9,731 bases of DNA from Xanthobacteraceae bacterium (GCA_025929595.1 JAICQA010000076.1:1-9731), one strand, 5' to 3'; shown: positions 1-5,742, numbered from the stretch's first letter. Notes: generated by a model not told the origin, from the sequence alone. Numbers and translations: made by a program.

Positions 1-1
1 G

Positions 2-55
2 ATCGCCGGCCGCGCCCGCCGCGCGGTTGAGCGGATGATCGCGCTGAAGAATTGA
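2..55 (+). CDS. nadA: Quinolinate synthase, C-terminal end (partial)
   Basis: Only the last 17 codons and a TGA stop are inside the window, in the frame beginning at base 2. The peptide IAGRARRAVERMIALKN has the basic, helical look of the C-terminus of alphaproteobacterial NadA. NadA is an Fe-S enzyme that condenses iminoaspartate with dihydroxyacetone phosphate to quinolinate. The assignment rests mainly on position: it lies about 100 bases upstream of nadB on the same strand, and nadA-nadB-nadC is a standard order in this group. The promoter and any NadQ operator for the operon would be outside the window. The tail is too short for a family match on its own. Confidence 0.6.
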   Translation: MAGRARRAVERMIALKN

Positions 56-112
56 CCCGTCGCCCCGGACGCGCGAAGCGCGATCCGAGGCCGTTCTCAG
101 TCAACTGCAGGA

Positions 113-150
113 CGATCCCGGCTCTCGGGCTTCGCCCTCGGCCGGGATGA
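113..150. repeat. Hairpin-forming intergenic repeat between nadA and nadB
   Basis: ATCCCGGC (115-122) pairs with GCCGGGAT (141-148), and inside it GGGC (127-130) pairs with GCCC (134-137). It resembles the small CCCGGnnnnCCGGG palindromes scattered between genes in alphaproteobacteria and may be a reduced form of the double-hairpin repeats at 1762-1859 and 7582-7673. Its right end, GGGATGACGAGGAA, runs directly into the nadB start codon. It could act as an RNA processing or stability element in the nad transcript; that is inference. Confidence 0.5.
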
Positions 151-157
151 CGAGGAA

Positions 158-1738
158 ATGAATAGCAAAACGTCTCCCGCCCAATCCCCCACCGCCATCG
201 ACGACGTCATCATCGTCGGCGGCGGACTCGCGGGCCTCTTTTGCGCGCTGAAGCTCGCGCCCCGTCCGGTAACAGTCATCACCGCCGCACCCATCGGCGA
301 GGGCGCGTCGTCGGCCTGGGCGCAGGGCGGCATTGCCGCCGCCGTGGGTGAGGGGGACACCATTGAGAGTCATGTTGCGGACACGCTCGCGGCGGGCGCG
401 GGGCTCGTGGACGAAAATGTGGCGCGGCTGATGGCAGGCGAGGCGGCCGCGCGCATCGCCGATCTCCTGCGCTACGGTGTCCCGTTCGACCGCGATCTTG
501 CAGGACACTATCTGCTCTCGCGCGAAGCCGCGCATTCCGCGCGCCGCATCGTGCATGTGGCGGGCGACCGCGCCGGTGCGGCGATCATGCAGGCGCTGAT
601 TTCCGCCGTGCACGGGACGCCTTCGATCCGCGTGCTCGAGGGCCTGAAGCTTGACGATCTGCTCACCGACGGCCGTCGCATCACCGGCATGCGCCTGCGT
701 CCGCTGTCGGGCGGCGTGCCGCTCGAACTGCCGGCGCGCGCCGTCGTGCTCGCGACCGGCGGCGTCGGCGGACTTTACGCGGTCACCACCAATCCGCGCG
801 AGGCACGCGGCAACGGCCTCGCTGCCGCCGCGCGCGCGGGCGCGCTCATTGCCGACGCCGAATTCGTGCAATTCCATCCGACCGCGCTCGATGTCGGCCG
901 CGATCCCGCGCCGCTCGCGACCGAAGCGCTGCGCGGCGAGGGTGCAACGCTCGTCAACGAGAAGGGCGAGCGCTTCATGCTCGCGCTCCATCCCGACGCC
1001 GAGCTTGCGCCGCGCGACGTGGTCGCGCGCGGCGTCTTCGCCGAAATCGCGGCGGGCCGCGGCGCTTTCCTCGACGGGCGCGGTGTCGGGAATTTCCCGG
1101 GGCGTTTTCCGACCGTTTTCGCTGCCTGCCAGGCGGCCGGCATCGATCCGTCGAAACAGCCGATCCCCATTGCGCCCGCTGCGCACTATCACATGGGCGG
1201 CGTGCTCACCGACGCGAACGGCCGCGCGTCGCTCGACGGCCTGTGGGCCGCAGGAGAGGTGGCCTGTACCGGCGCGCATGGTGCGAACCGACTGGCGTCG
1301 AACTCGCTCCTCGAAGCCATCGTCTTTGCCGCCCGCATCGCCGCTGACGTCAAAGTCCTGCTCCCACAACCTTCGACGGCGCCGCTGCCGCTCTCGATGC
1401 CCGATCTGTTCGATCCCGCGCCGGGCAGCGCGGAAGGCGAGGTGGAGTTGCGCGCGGTGATGCAGAAAAATGTCGGCGTCATCCGCTCCGGCGCGGGCCT
1501 CGCCGACGCGCTCGCCAGCTTCGCAGTGCTTGAAACATCCGCGCCAAACGTCGAGGTTCGCAATATGGCCACGGCGGCGCTCCTGATCGCGGCTTCCGCC
1601 TATGCCCGCACCGAAAGCCGCGGCGGGCACTTCCGCTCCGATTTCCCGAAGGCCGATCCGGGGCAGGCGCACCGTTCGTTCATCACGCTCGCCGACGCGC
1701 GCAAGATCGCCACCCGCGCCAACGCGAAGGCGGCGTGA
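158..1738 (+). CDS. nadB: L-aspartate oxidase
   Basis: A 526-residue flavoprotein that oxidises L-aspartate to iminoaspartate, which NadA turns into quinolinate; soluble and cytoplasmic. The FAD dinucleotide-binding motif VGGGLAGL is at about residues 20-27. It is followed by SSAWAQGGIAAAV (about 51-63), the SREAAHSARRIVH segment of the FAD/substrate domain, a second FAD-contact stretch VVLATGGVGGLY, FVQFHPTAL, LRGEGATLVN, and the HYHMGG and GANRLASNSLLEA motifs typical of the succinate dehydrogenase/NadB flavoprotein family. The C-terminal helical domain ends with TESRGGHFRSDFP and a RSFITLADA stretch. Length fits the family (E. coli about 540). NadB rather than SdhA/FrdA is supported by the neighbours nadA and nadC. 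The ATG at 158 precedes the FAD motif by the usual distance. GAGGAA abuts the ATG with almost no spacing, so GGGA at 144-147 may be the effective Shine-Dalgarno sequence; both come from the upstream repeat. Confidence 0.96.
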   Translation: MNSKTSPAQSPTAIDDVIIVGGGLAGLFCALKLAPRPVTVITAAPIGEGASSAWAQGGIAAAVGEGDTIESHVADTLAAGAGLVDENVARLMAGEAAARIADLLRYGVPFDRDLAGHYLLSREAAHSARRIVHVAGDRAGAAIMQALISAVHGTPSIRVLEGLKLDDLLTDGRRITGMRLRPLSGGVPLELPARAVVLATGGVGGLYAVTTNPREARGNGLAAAARAGALIADAEFVQFHPTALDVGRDPAPLATEALRGEGATLVNEKGERFMLALHPDAELAPRDVVARGVFAEIAAGRGAFLDGRGVGNFPGRFPTVFAACQAAGIDPSKQPIPIAPAAHYHMGGVLTDANGRASLDGLWAAGEVACTGAHGANRLASNSLLEAIVFAARIAADVKVLLPQPSTAPLPLSMPDLFDPAPGSAEGEVELRAVMQKNVGVIRSGAGLADALASFAVLETSAPNVEVRNMATAALLIAASAYARTESRGGHFRSDFPKADPGQAHRSFITLADARKIATRANAKAA

Positions 1739-1761
1739 TGATACGTACACACATCTATTTT

Positions 1762-1859
1762 TCTCCCTCATCGCCGGGCTTGACCCGGCGATCCAGGAAG
1801 AAGACTCAGGCATCGCGGATCGCTCTGGATGCCCGGGTCCAGCCCGGGCATGAGGGAGA
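1762..1859. repeat. RIME-like double-hairpin intergenic repeat, copy 1 (nadB-nadC)
   Basis: A 98-bp inverted structure fills most of the nadB-nadC gap. Its ends are a perfect 10-bp inverted repeat, TCTCCCTCAT (1762-1771) and ATGAGGGAGA (1850-1859). Each half holds a hairpin with a 9-bp stem and 5-nt loop: ATCGCCGGG/CCCGGCGAT (1770-1792, loop CTTGA) and ATGCCCGGG/CCCGGGCAT (1829-1851, loop TCCAG). The halves also share ATCCA/TGGAT. A second copy is at 7582-7673. The architecture is like the rhizobial intergenic mosaic elements (RIME); the family name is from memory and not verified here. The right end provides the purine-rich ribosome binding site of nadC. Confidence 0.8.
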
Positions 1860-1864
1860 GTAGA

Positions 1865-2737
1865 ATGCGTTCCGACCTTCTCGCCCCGAATGCCTTCCTT
1901 AATCCCCTCATCGTCGAGGACGCCGTCCGCCGCGCGCTGACGGAAGACCTCGGCCGGGCTGGGGACATCACATCTGCCGCGACGATTCCGGAAGGGAAGA
2001 ACGCGACCGCGAAGCTCGCCGCGCGCAAGCCGGGCGTGCTTGCGGGCCTTGCCTGCGCGGCGGAAGCCTTCGCGCAGCTCGATCCCTCGATCGAATTCCG
2101 CGCGAAGAAGCGTGACGGCGATACGCTGAAGGCGGGCGACGTGGCGGCGGAAATTGCGGGCAACGCTCGCGCGATCCTGTCCGCCGAGCGCACCGCGCTG
2201 AATTTCGCGACGCATCTGTCCGGCGTCGCGACGCTGACGGCGGCCTTTGTCGCGAAGGTGAAGCGTACGACGGCGAAAATCGTCTGCACACGCAAAACCA
2301 TTCCCGGCCTGCGCGCGCTCGAAAAGTACGCCGTGCGTTGTGGCGGCGGCATGAACCATCGCTTCGGCCTCGACGATGCGATCCTGATCACGGACAACCA
2401 CATCGCCGTCGCGGGCGGCGTCGGCGCGGCGCTGAAAGCCGCGCGCGCCTCCGCCGGTCATCTCGTGAAGGTCGAGATCGAAGTCGAAAACCTCGACGAA
2501 CTCGCCGAGGTGCTGAATGCCGGCGGCGCGGATGTGGCGCTCCTCGACAATATGGACACCGCAACGCTCAAGCGCGCCGTTGAAATCGCATCGGGCAAGC
2601 TCGCGCTTGAGGCCTCCGGCGGCGTCAACCTCGACACCGTCGCTGCGATTGCCGAAACCGGCGTCGATATGATTTCCGTCGGCGCGCTGACGCACTCCGC
2701 GCCCGCGCTCGATCTCGGCCTTGATGTGGACATCTGA
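1865..2737 (+). CDS. nadC: Nicotinate-nucleotide pyrophosphorylase (quinolinate phosphoribosyltransferase)
   Basis: A 290-residue type II phosphoribosyltransferase that makes nicotinate mononucleotide, CO2 and pyrophosphate from quinolinate and PRPP, closing the NadABC route. Motifs in order: EDLGRAGDIT (about 27-36), AERTALNF with Arg109, CTRKTIPGLR (141-150), KYAVRCGGGMNHR (154-166), DNHIAVAGG (177-185), VEIEVEN (203-209) and LLDNM (227-231). From the family, Arg109, Arg143, Lys144, His165 and Arg166 correspond to quinolinate-binding residues. The lysine usually seen just before DNH is Thr176 here. The ATG at 1865 is chosen because GAGGGAGAG (1852-1860) lies just upstream and the preceding 12 in-frame codons are repeat sequence. 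It follows nadB after a 126-base gap, mostly repeat, and is probably co-transcribed. Confidence 0.95.
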   Translation: MRSDLLAPNAFLNPLIVEDAVRRALTEDLGRAGDITSAATIPEGKNATAKLAARKPGVLAGLACAAEAFAQLDPSIEFRAKKRDGDTLKAGDVAAEIAGNARAILSAERTALNFATHLSGVATLTAAFVAKVKRTTAKIVCTRKTIPGLRALEKYAVRCGGGMNHRFGLDDAILITDNHIAVAGGVGAALKAARASAGHLVKVEIEVENLDELAEVLNAGGADVALLDNMDTATLKRAVEIASGKLALEASGGVNLDTVAAIAETGVDMISVGALTHSAPALDLGLDVDI

Positions 2738-2826
2738 CCGGCCGACCACGTGTTGTCGCTTAAGCAAGATAAAATTGCCGGACTGCAACCTTCGGGATGA
2801 TGGTCCGTTTGATGTGAGAGGCGCAT
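2738..2826. other. Short AT-richer gap between nadC and the VOC gene
   Basis: This 89-base gap is less GC-rich than its surroundings, for example GCAAGATAAAATTG at about 2764-2777. I find no convincing hairpin terminator after nadC and no well-spaced -35/-10 pair, although a TTGTCG is present near 2752. The VOC gene could therefore be read from the nad transcript or from a weak promoter here. Confidence 0.3.
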
Positions 2827-3210
2827 ATGTCGGAAGAAACCGTCAACGTTCGTTACATGGTGGAAGATGTCGGGGCCGCCGTTGCGTGGTACACGGAGCA
2901 CTTGGGCTTCACTCTGATTTCTAAGCACATTCCCGCGTTTGCGGACGTGAAACGTGGCTCGCTGCGGCTCCTGCTCAGCGGGCCGGCGAGCTCCGCCGGC
3001 AGGCCGATGCCCGATGGTGAGCGGCCTAGTCCCGGCGGCTGGAACCGAGTTCATCTGATCGTCGACGATATCGAGGCGGAGGTGACACGGCTGCGTTCCG
3101 CGAACGTCAAATTCCGGAACGACATCGTGACCGGCCCCGGTGGAAAGCAGATCCTGCTCATGGACCCGTCCGGCAATCTCGTTGAGTTGTTTCAGCCGGC
3201 CGGCCGCTGA
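2827..3210 (+). CDS. VOC-superfamily (glyoxalase/bleomycin-resistance fold) protein
   Basis: A 127-residue protein forming one vicinal-oxygen-chelate unit of two beta-alpha-beta-beta-beta modules. The first module runs from NVRYMVEDVGAAVAWYTEHL (7-26) to LRLLLSG (46-52). The second starts with NRVHLIVDDIEAEV (73-86) and ends with the classic DPSGNLVELFQP (113-124). His76 and Glu120 sit at usual metal-ligand positions of the second module. The first module has Arg9-Tyr10 where a ligand His is common, so a canonical glyoxalase I site is not evident and substrate is unknown. GAGAGG at 2816-2821 is a well-placed ribosome binding site for the ATG at 2827. The gene ends 9 bases from the convergent MarR gene. 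Its codons look less strictly GC-ending than the nad genes, a weak hint of separate origin. Confidence 0.88.
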   Translation: MSEETVNVRYMVEDVGAAVAWYTEHLGFTLISKHIPAFADVKRGSLRLLLSGPASSAGRPMPDGERPSPGGWNRVHLIVDDIEAEVTRLRSANVKFRNDIVTGPGGKQILLMDPSGNLVELFQPAGR

Positions 3211-3219
3211 TTGCCGCGC

Positions 3220-3678
3220 TTATGACGCGTCTGTCCGCGCCTCCCGCAGATGCGCGATCACTTTTTTCATCGCGCGCACCATGGCGTCCGCGTCCGCGTC
3301 GGTGATCGCGTCCGCAAAAACTTCGCGGATCGCCCTGCGGTAATGCGGCCATATGCTGCGCCGCAGTTCCTTGCCCTTGTCGGTGATCGTCACGACGGCG
3401 ACGCGTGCGTCGTCTTCCGCCGGCTCGCGTCGCAGGAGCTTTTCCTTCTCCAGCCGGTCTACGAGCCGCGTCATGTTGTAGGGCTCGACCACCAGCCGAT
3501 CGCCGAGTTCGCCGATCCGCAGCCGCCCGTCCGCGCGCTCGAGCTCCAGAAGCACGTCGTACCAGGCAAGCGGCGGCTGGCCGGCCGCCTTGAGCCGCGC
3601 CTCCACTGCCCGAAGCGCGAGCGCATGCGCGCCCAGAAAATGGCTCCAGGCCCGCAATCCCGGATCGTCCTCGCGCAT
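3220..3678 (-). CDS. MarR-family winged-helix transcriptional regulator
   Basis: A 152-residue DNA-binding repressor-type protein. The N-terminal helix (LRAWSHFLGAHALALRAVEA, 8-27) is for dimerisation. The winged helix-turn-helix runs from LRIGELGDRL (53-62) through the recognition helix VEPYNMTRLVDRLEKEKLL (64-82) to the wing EDDARVAVVTITDKG (88-102), and C-terminal helices close the dimer. There is no cysteine, so it cannot be a thiol-switch sensor of the OhrR type; a small-molecule ligand is more likely (inference). The ATG at 3678 is chosen because GGAGGT lies five bases upstream; an in-frame extension to 3792 would cover the operator region and rhodanese start. It is divergent from the rhodanese gene, with two TTGCA-N2-TGCAA sites between them, matching the geometry of the E. 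coli MarR site TTGCC-N2-GGCAA. Autoregulation plus rhodanese control is likely. Confidence 0.93.
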   Translation of the reverse strand: MREDDPGLRAWSHFLGAHALALRAVEARLKAAGQPPLAWYDVLLELERADGRLRIGELGDRLVVEPYNMTRLVDRLEKEKLLRREPAEDDARVAVVTITDKGKELRRSIWPHYRRAIREVFADAITDADADAMVRAMKKVIAHLREARTDAS

Positions 3679-3702
3679 TCGTGACCTCCGCCCGCAGGAT
3701 AC

Positions 3703-3714
3703 TTGCACTTGCAA
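3703..3714. promoter_or_regulatory. Probable MarR operator, site 1
   Basis: A perfect inverted repeat TTGCA-CT-TGCAA with 5-bp arms and 2-bp spacer. It covers the -35 element of the rhodanese promoter and lies just upstream of the MarR start. Its centre is 33 bp, about three helical turns, from site 2. MarR-family proteins typically bind such short palindromes; the link to this MarR is inferred from position. Confidence 0.7.
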
Positions 3715-3736
3715 ATAAATGCCAGTGGCATATAAT
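3709..3736 (+). promoter_or_regulatory. Sigma-70-type promoter of the rhodanese gene
   Basis: A perfect -10 hexamer TATAAT (3731-3736) lies 16 bp from TTGCAA (3709-3714), which matches four of six -35 consensus bases. Transcription would begin near 3743, giving a leader of about 30 bases with AAGGAGA before the ATG at 3776. Both elements are overlapped by the putative operators, a layout for direct steric repression. The reverse strand has a weaker mirror-image promoter, TTTATT at 3719-3714, for the MarR gene. Confidence 0.7.
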
Positions 3737-3747
3737 TGCATTTGCAA
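3736..3747. promoter_or_regulatory. Probable MarR operator, site 2
   Basis: A perfect inverted repeat TTGCA-TT-TGCAA overlapping the last base of the -10 box and the predicted transcription start of the rhodanese gene. It lies in a 16-base direct repeat with site 1, TTGCAnTTGCAAATAA (3703-3718 and 3736-3751), with a single difference. Confidence 0.7.
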
Positions 3748-3775
3748 ATAACTGACCGCCGAAAAGGAGACCGCT

Positions 3776-4102
3776 ATGTCGAAGGAAATCACCCGTCAGG
3801 CCCTGGCCGAAGCGCTGCTGAGCGAAAAGCCGCCCGTCGTGTTCGAGGCGCTCGACCGCAAATATTTCGATTCCGGCCATTTGCCGGGCGCCCGTGTCCT
3901 GCCGCCGGCCGAGCTCGGCACGGTCGTGCCGGCGCAGGTCGCTGCGAAGGACGCGCCCATCGTGGTCTATTGCGCAAGCGACACCTGCATGAATTCGCAT
4001 CGCGCCGCCGAGCAGCTCGCCGCGCAGGGCTATTCCAACGTCGCCGTCTATGCCGGCGGCAAGAAGGACTGGAAGGAAGCGGGACTGAAGCTGGAGCAAT
4101 AG
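3776..4102 (+). CDS. Single-domain rhodanese-like sulfurtransferase
   Basis: A 108-residue protein of one rhodanese domain, cytoplasmic with no signal peptide. The N-terminal helix (TRQALAEALL) leads into VVFEALDRKYFDSGHLPGA (21-39), matching the family stretch with the D-x-x-x-x-x-GH-[IL]-PGA motif. The active-site segment is VVYCASDTCMNSHRAA (63-78), with Cys66 after the beta-strand and a second Cys71 in the loop. The end has GYSNVAVYAGGKKDWKEAG (85-103). The family moves sulfane sulfur through a cysteine persulfide. Cys66 is at the usual catalytic position; the CxxxxC pair could instead form a disulfide or shared persulfide relay (inference). AAGGAGA at 3764-3770 fixes the start. It is divergent from the MarR regulator and probably its main target. 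Confidence 0.92.
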   Translation: MSKEITRQALAEALLSEKPPVVFEALDRKYFDSGHLPGARVLPPAELGTVVPAQVAAKDAPIVVYCASDTCMNSHRAAEQLAAQGYSNVAVYAGGKKDWKEAGLKLEQ

Positions 4103-4123
4103 TCGCCGGGATGCTCGTCACTT

Positions 4124-4152
4124 CGCTCGTTTCCGCTGCGCGGGAATGAGCG
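4124..4152. terminator. Strong hairpin between convergent rhodanese and nadQ genes
   Basis: CGCTCGTTTCCGC (4124-4136) pairs along all 13 positions with GCGGGAATGAGCG (4140-4152), using two G-T wobbles, around a TGC loop. It sits in the 58-base gap between two convergent stop codons. There is no following T-run on either strand, so it is not a textbook intrinsic terminator. It may be a bidirectional termination or stability element, or an intergenic repeat; GCGGGAATGAnCGG recurs at about 6948-6960 in the other convergent gap. Confidence 0.45.
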
Positions 4153-4160
4153 GAGTGGTG

Positions 4161-5114
4161 CTAGCGCCCGCCGAAGCGCAACCCCGCCACGGGCCGCTCG
4201 GCCAGCACGTCGCGCCGGAAGCGATAGAGCGCCGCCGGCCGCCCCCCGGTCGCCGTCGATGTCTCGCCGGTCGGTTCGACCAACTGTGTCGCTTCCACCA
4301 GCCGCCGGAAGTTTTGCTTGTGCAGATGCCGGCCGGCGATCGCTTCCACCGTGCGCTGCAGCTCGGTGAGCGTGAATTCCGCCGGCATCAGCTCGAACAC
4401 CACGGGCCGATACTTCATCTTGGCGCGCAGTCGCGCAATCGCGGTTGCGAGAATGCGCCGGTGATCGAACGGCATCGCCTCGCCGAGCGGCGCGAACTTC
4501 GTGCGCGCAAGTGCCGCCTCGCGTCCGTCGCGCCGCGCCTCTTCCACAAGTCCCGCCGAGTAAAGCAGCTCGTAACGTTCGAGCACTTTCTCTTCGTCCC
4601 AGCCGCCGCTGTCCGTGCCGAACGCGAAGCGCAGCCGCTCGCGCGCGCCGGGCTTGCCCGCCTCCGCGGGCGCGGTTTTCGCCCAGTCGCGCAGCGCGGG
4701 CAGGATCGTCTTGTCGAGGAGCGCGGGCCGCGCCGTGCGCCAGTCTTCCCACGGAAAAAATTTGTACCAGGGCTCGAAGCGCGCGCCCGCTTCCGTGAGC
4801 TTGCGTCCATCCTCGGGCAGGCGCGTGAGCGCGAGATAGCCGACCGACACTACATGCGGGCCGGTGTCGCCCTTGCGCGCATGCCGCCCGCGGTCGCCGA
4901 AGGTGTAGAGCTGCTCCACGTAGCCCACGTCGAGCGCGGTCTGCTCGGCGACGAAGGTGCGTAGCGCAATTTCAAAAGTTCGGTGCTTCAGCGGATCGAA
5001 CGGGCCCGTCGGCAGGCCGTCGCCCGCCGCGAGAATCTGCGGTGCGTCGCCCGTTATCGTGACGACCGCGGCGGTCAGGCCGATCTCGACCGGGTTAGCG
5101 GGGCGGGGAGTCAT
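4161..5114 (-). CDS. nadQ: NadQ-type NAD biosynthesis regulator (Nudix-like domain plus winged helix)
   Basis: A 317-residue protein with the two-part plan of NrtR/NadQ regulators. The N-terminal Nudix-like fold includes IGLTAAVVTITG (11-22), FEIALRTFVAEQTALDVGYVEQLYTFGD (47-74) and VVSVGYLAL (88-96). The C-terminal winged helix includes FELMPAEFTLTELQRTVEAIAGRHLHKQNFRRLV (240-273) and GGRPAALYRF (290-299), characteristic of NrtR-type DNA-binding domains. The Nudix box REUXEEXGU is reduced to RTFVAEQTAL, losing needed glutamates, so it is probably a ligand sensor without hydrolase activity. From comparative genomics I recall NadQ (COG4111) as the alphaproteobacterial repressor of nadABC, and nadABC is about 1.4 kb away. 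The ATG at 5114 is kept because the first strand of the domain starts soon after; its ribosome binding site is weak. NUDIX-fold protein is the safer broad name. Confidence 0.82.
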   Translation of the reverse strand: MTPRPANPVEIGLTAAVVTITGDAPQILAAGDGLPTGPFDPLKHRTFEIALRTFVAEQTALDVGYVEQLYTFGDRGRHARKGDTGPHVVSVGYLALTRLPEDGRKLTEAGARFEPWYKFFPWEDWRTARPALLDKTILPALRDWAKTAPAEAGKPGARERLRFAFGTDSGGWDEEKVLERYELLYSAGLVEEARRDGREAALARTKFAPLGEAMPFDHRRILATAIARLRAKMKYRPVVFELMPAEFTLTELQRTVEAIAGRHLHKQNFRRLVEATQLVEPTGETSTATGGRPAALYRFRRDVLAERPVAGLRFGGR

Positions 5115-5235
5115 GGCGGAAAACTAGCACACCCGTCGTCCGGGACGCCGCAGGCGGCGGTCGGGGACCGTCCTCGATGATCAAGGCCGTCCCGGGCCTC
5201 GTGCCGCATGCGGCCGAAGGCCGGGTCGACGTTTC
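5115..5235. repeat. GC-rich dyad-containing gap between the phosphatase gene and nadQ
   Basis: This 121-base gap holds several short palindromes: CGCCG/CGGCG around CAGG (5146-5159), GCCGCATGCGGC (5203-5214), and GGGACG (5143-5148) facing CGTCCC (5188-5193). It resembles the GTCGTCCGGGACGCC-type intergenic repeats common in GC-rich alphaproteobacteria. On the minus strand it lies just upstream of nadQ, so a promoter must fit here if nadQ is not read from the HD/phosphatase transcript. I cannot name a reliable operator or -35/-10 pair. Confidence 0.35.
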
Positions 5236-5742
5236 TCAATCCCACTTCAAATCGAAGGGCTCGGCTTCATAGGCGGCGATGCCGAGACCGATACCCGAGA
5301 CCGCCTTCACCATGCGGCCCTGCCGCTTCAGATACGAGTCGCCGAGCGCCACGAGCCGCGGGTTGGGTGACGCGGTCGGCGACGCCTTGCGGATGCGCTG
5401 GGCCAGCTCCGCCTCATCATGCTCCGGCGCCATCGCGCAGGCGGTGATGAAAGCGGCCGCGGTCGAGCGCGAAATGCCCGCGAAACAGTGAATGACCAGC
5501 GGGCCCTTGCGATCCCAGCGCTGCGCGAATTCGACGAGCTTCGCTACATGTGCCTCGCTCGGCGCGATCATCCCGTCGATCGGATCGGCGATGTCGTCCA
5601 TCTGCAGCCACAGATGATTGTCCGGCTCGATCCCCTCGGGCCGGAACACGCGCGCCTCGTCGCGCACGAGCGTCACCACATGCTGCGCGCGGCAGCCGCT
5701 GACGGTTTCATTGAGACGGGCGAGCGAGCAAATCCGGATCAT
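5236..5742 (-). CDS. Tyrosine/dual-specificity phosphatase-like protein
   Basis: A 168-residue protein with the cysteine phosphatase signature H-C-x5-R-S as HCFAGISRS (85-93): Cys86 is the nucleophile and Arg92 the phosphate-binding residue. The preceding VIHC strand and following TAAAFI helix are typical. Asp49 or Asp50 in WLQMDDI could be the general acid, by analogy with the upstream loop in this fold. The C-terminal part has PTASPNPRLVALGDSYL, a pattern I associate with small alphaproteobacterial members. The start codon overlaps the stop of the upstream HD gene by four bases (ATGA, 5739-5742), so translation is coupled. Substrate is unknown: protein phosphotyrosine, a phosphoinositide-like compound or a small nucleotide are all possible. 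The stop lies 121 bases from nadQ, read in the same direction. Confidence 0.88.
   Translation of the reverse strand: MIRICSLARLNETVSGCRAQHVVTLVRDEARVFRPEGIEPDNHLWLQMDDIADPIDGMIAPSEAHVAKLVEFAQRWDRKGPLVIHCFAGISRSTAAAFITACAMAPEHDEAELAQRIRKASPTASPNPRLVALGDSYLKRQGRMVKAVSGIGLGIAAYEAEPFDLKWD

Noticed and set aside
1829..1864. An earlier in-frame nadC start at 1829
   Set aside because: Those 12 codons lie in the repeat element, and the ATG at 1865 has a good ribosome binding site and normal family N-terminus.
101..2788. A nearly 900-codon open frame on the minus strand opposite nadB and nadC
   Set aside because: It is rich in Arg, Ala, Gly and His with no recognisable domain, and lies exactly antisense to two clear enzymes. 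Long antisense frames are expected opposite GC-ending codons.
3679..3792. An upstream extension of the MarR gene to 3792
   Set aside because: It would translate the operator and overlap the rhodanese start. GGAGGT sits correctly before the ATG at 3678.
4146..4964. A 272-codon plus-strand frame opposite nadQ
   Set aside because: Antisense to a protein with clear NadQ/NrtR features; no domain pattern or ribosome binding site of its own.
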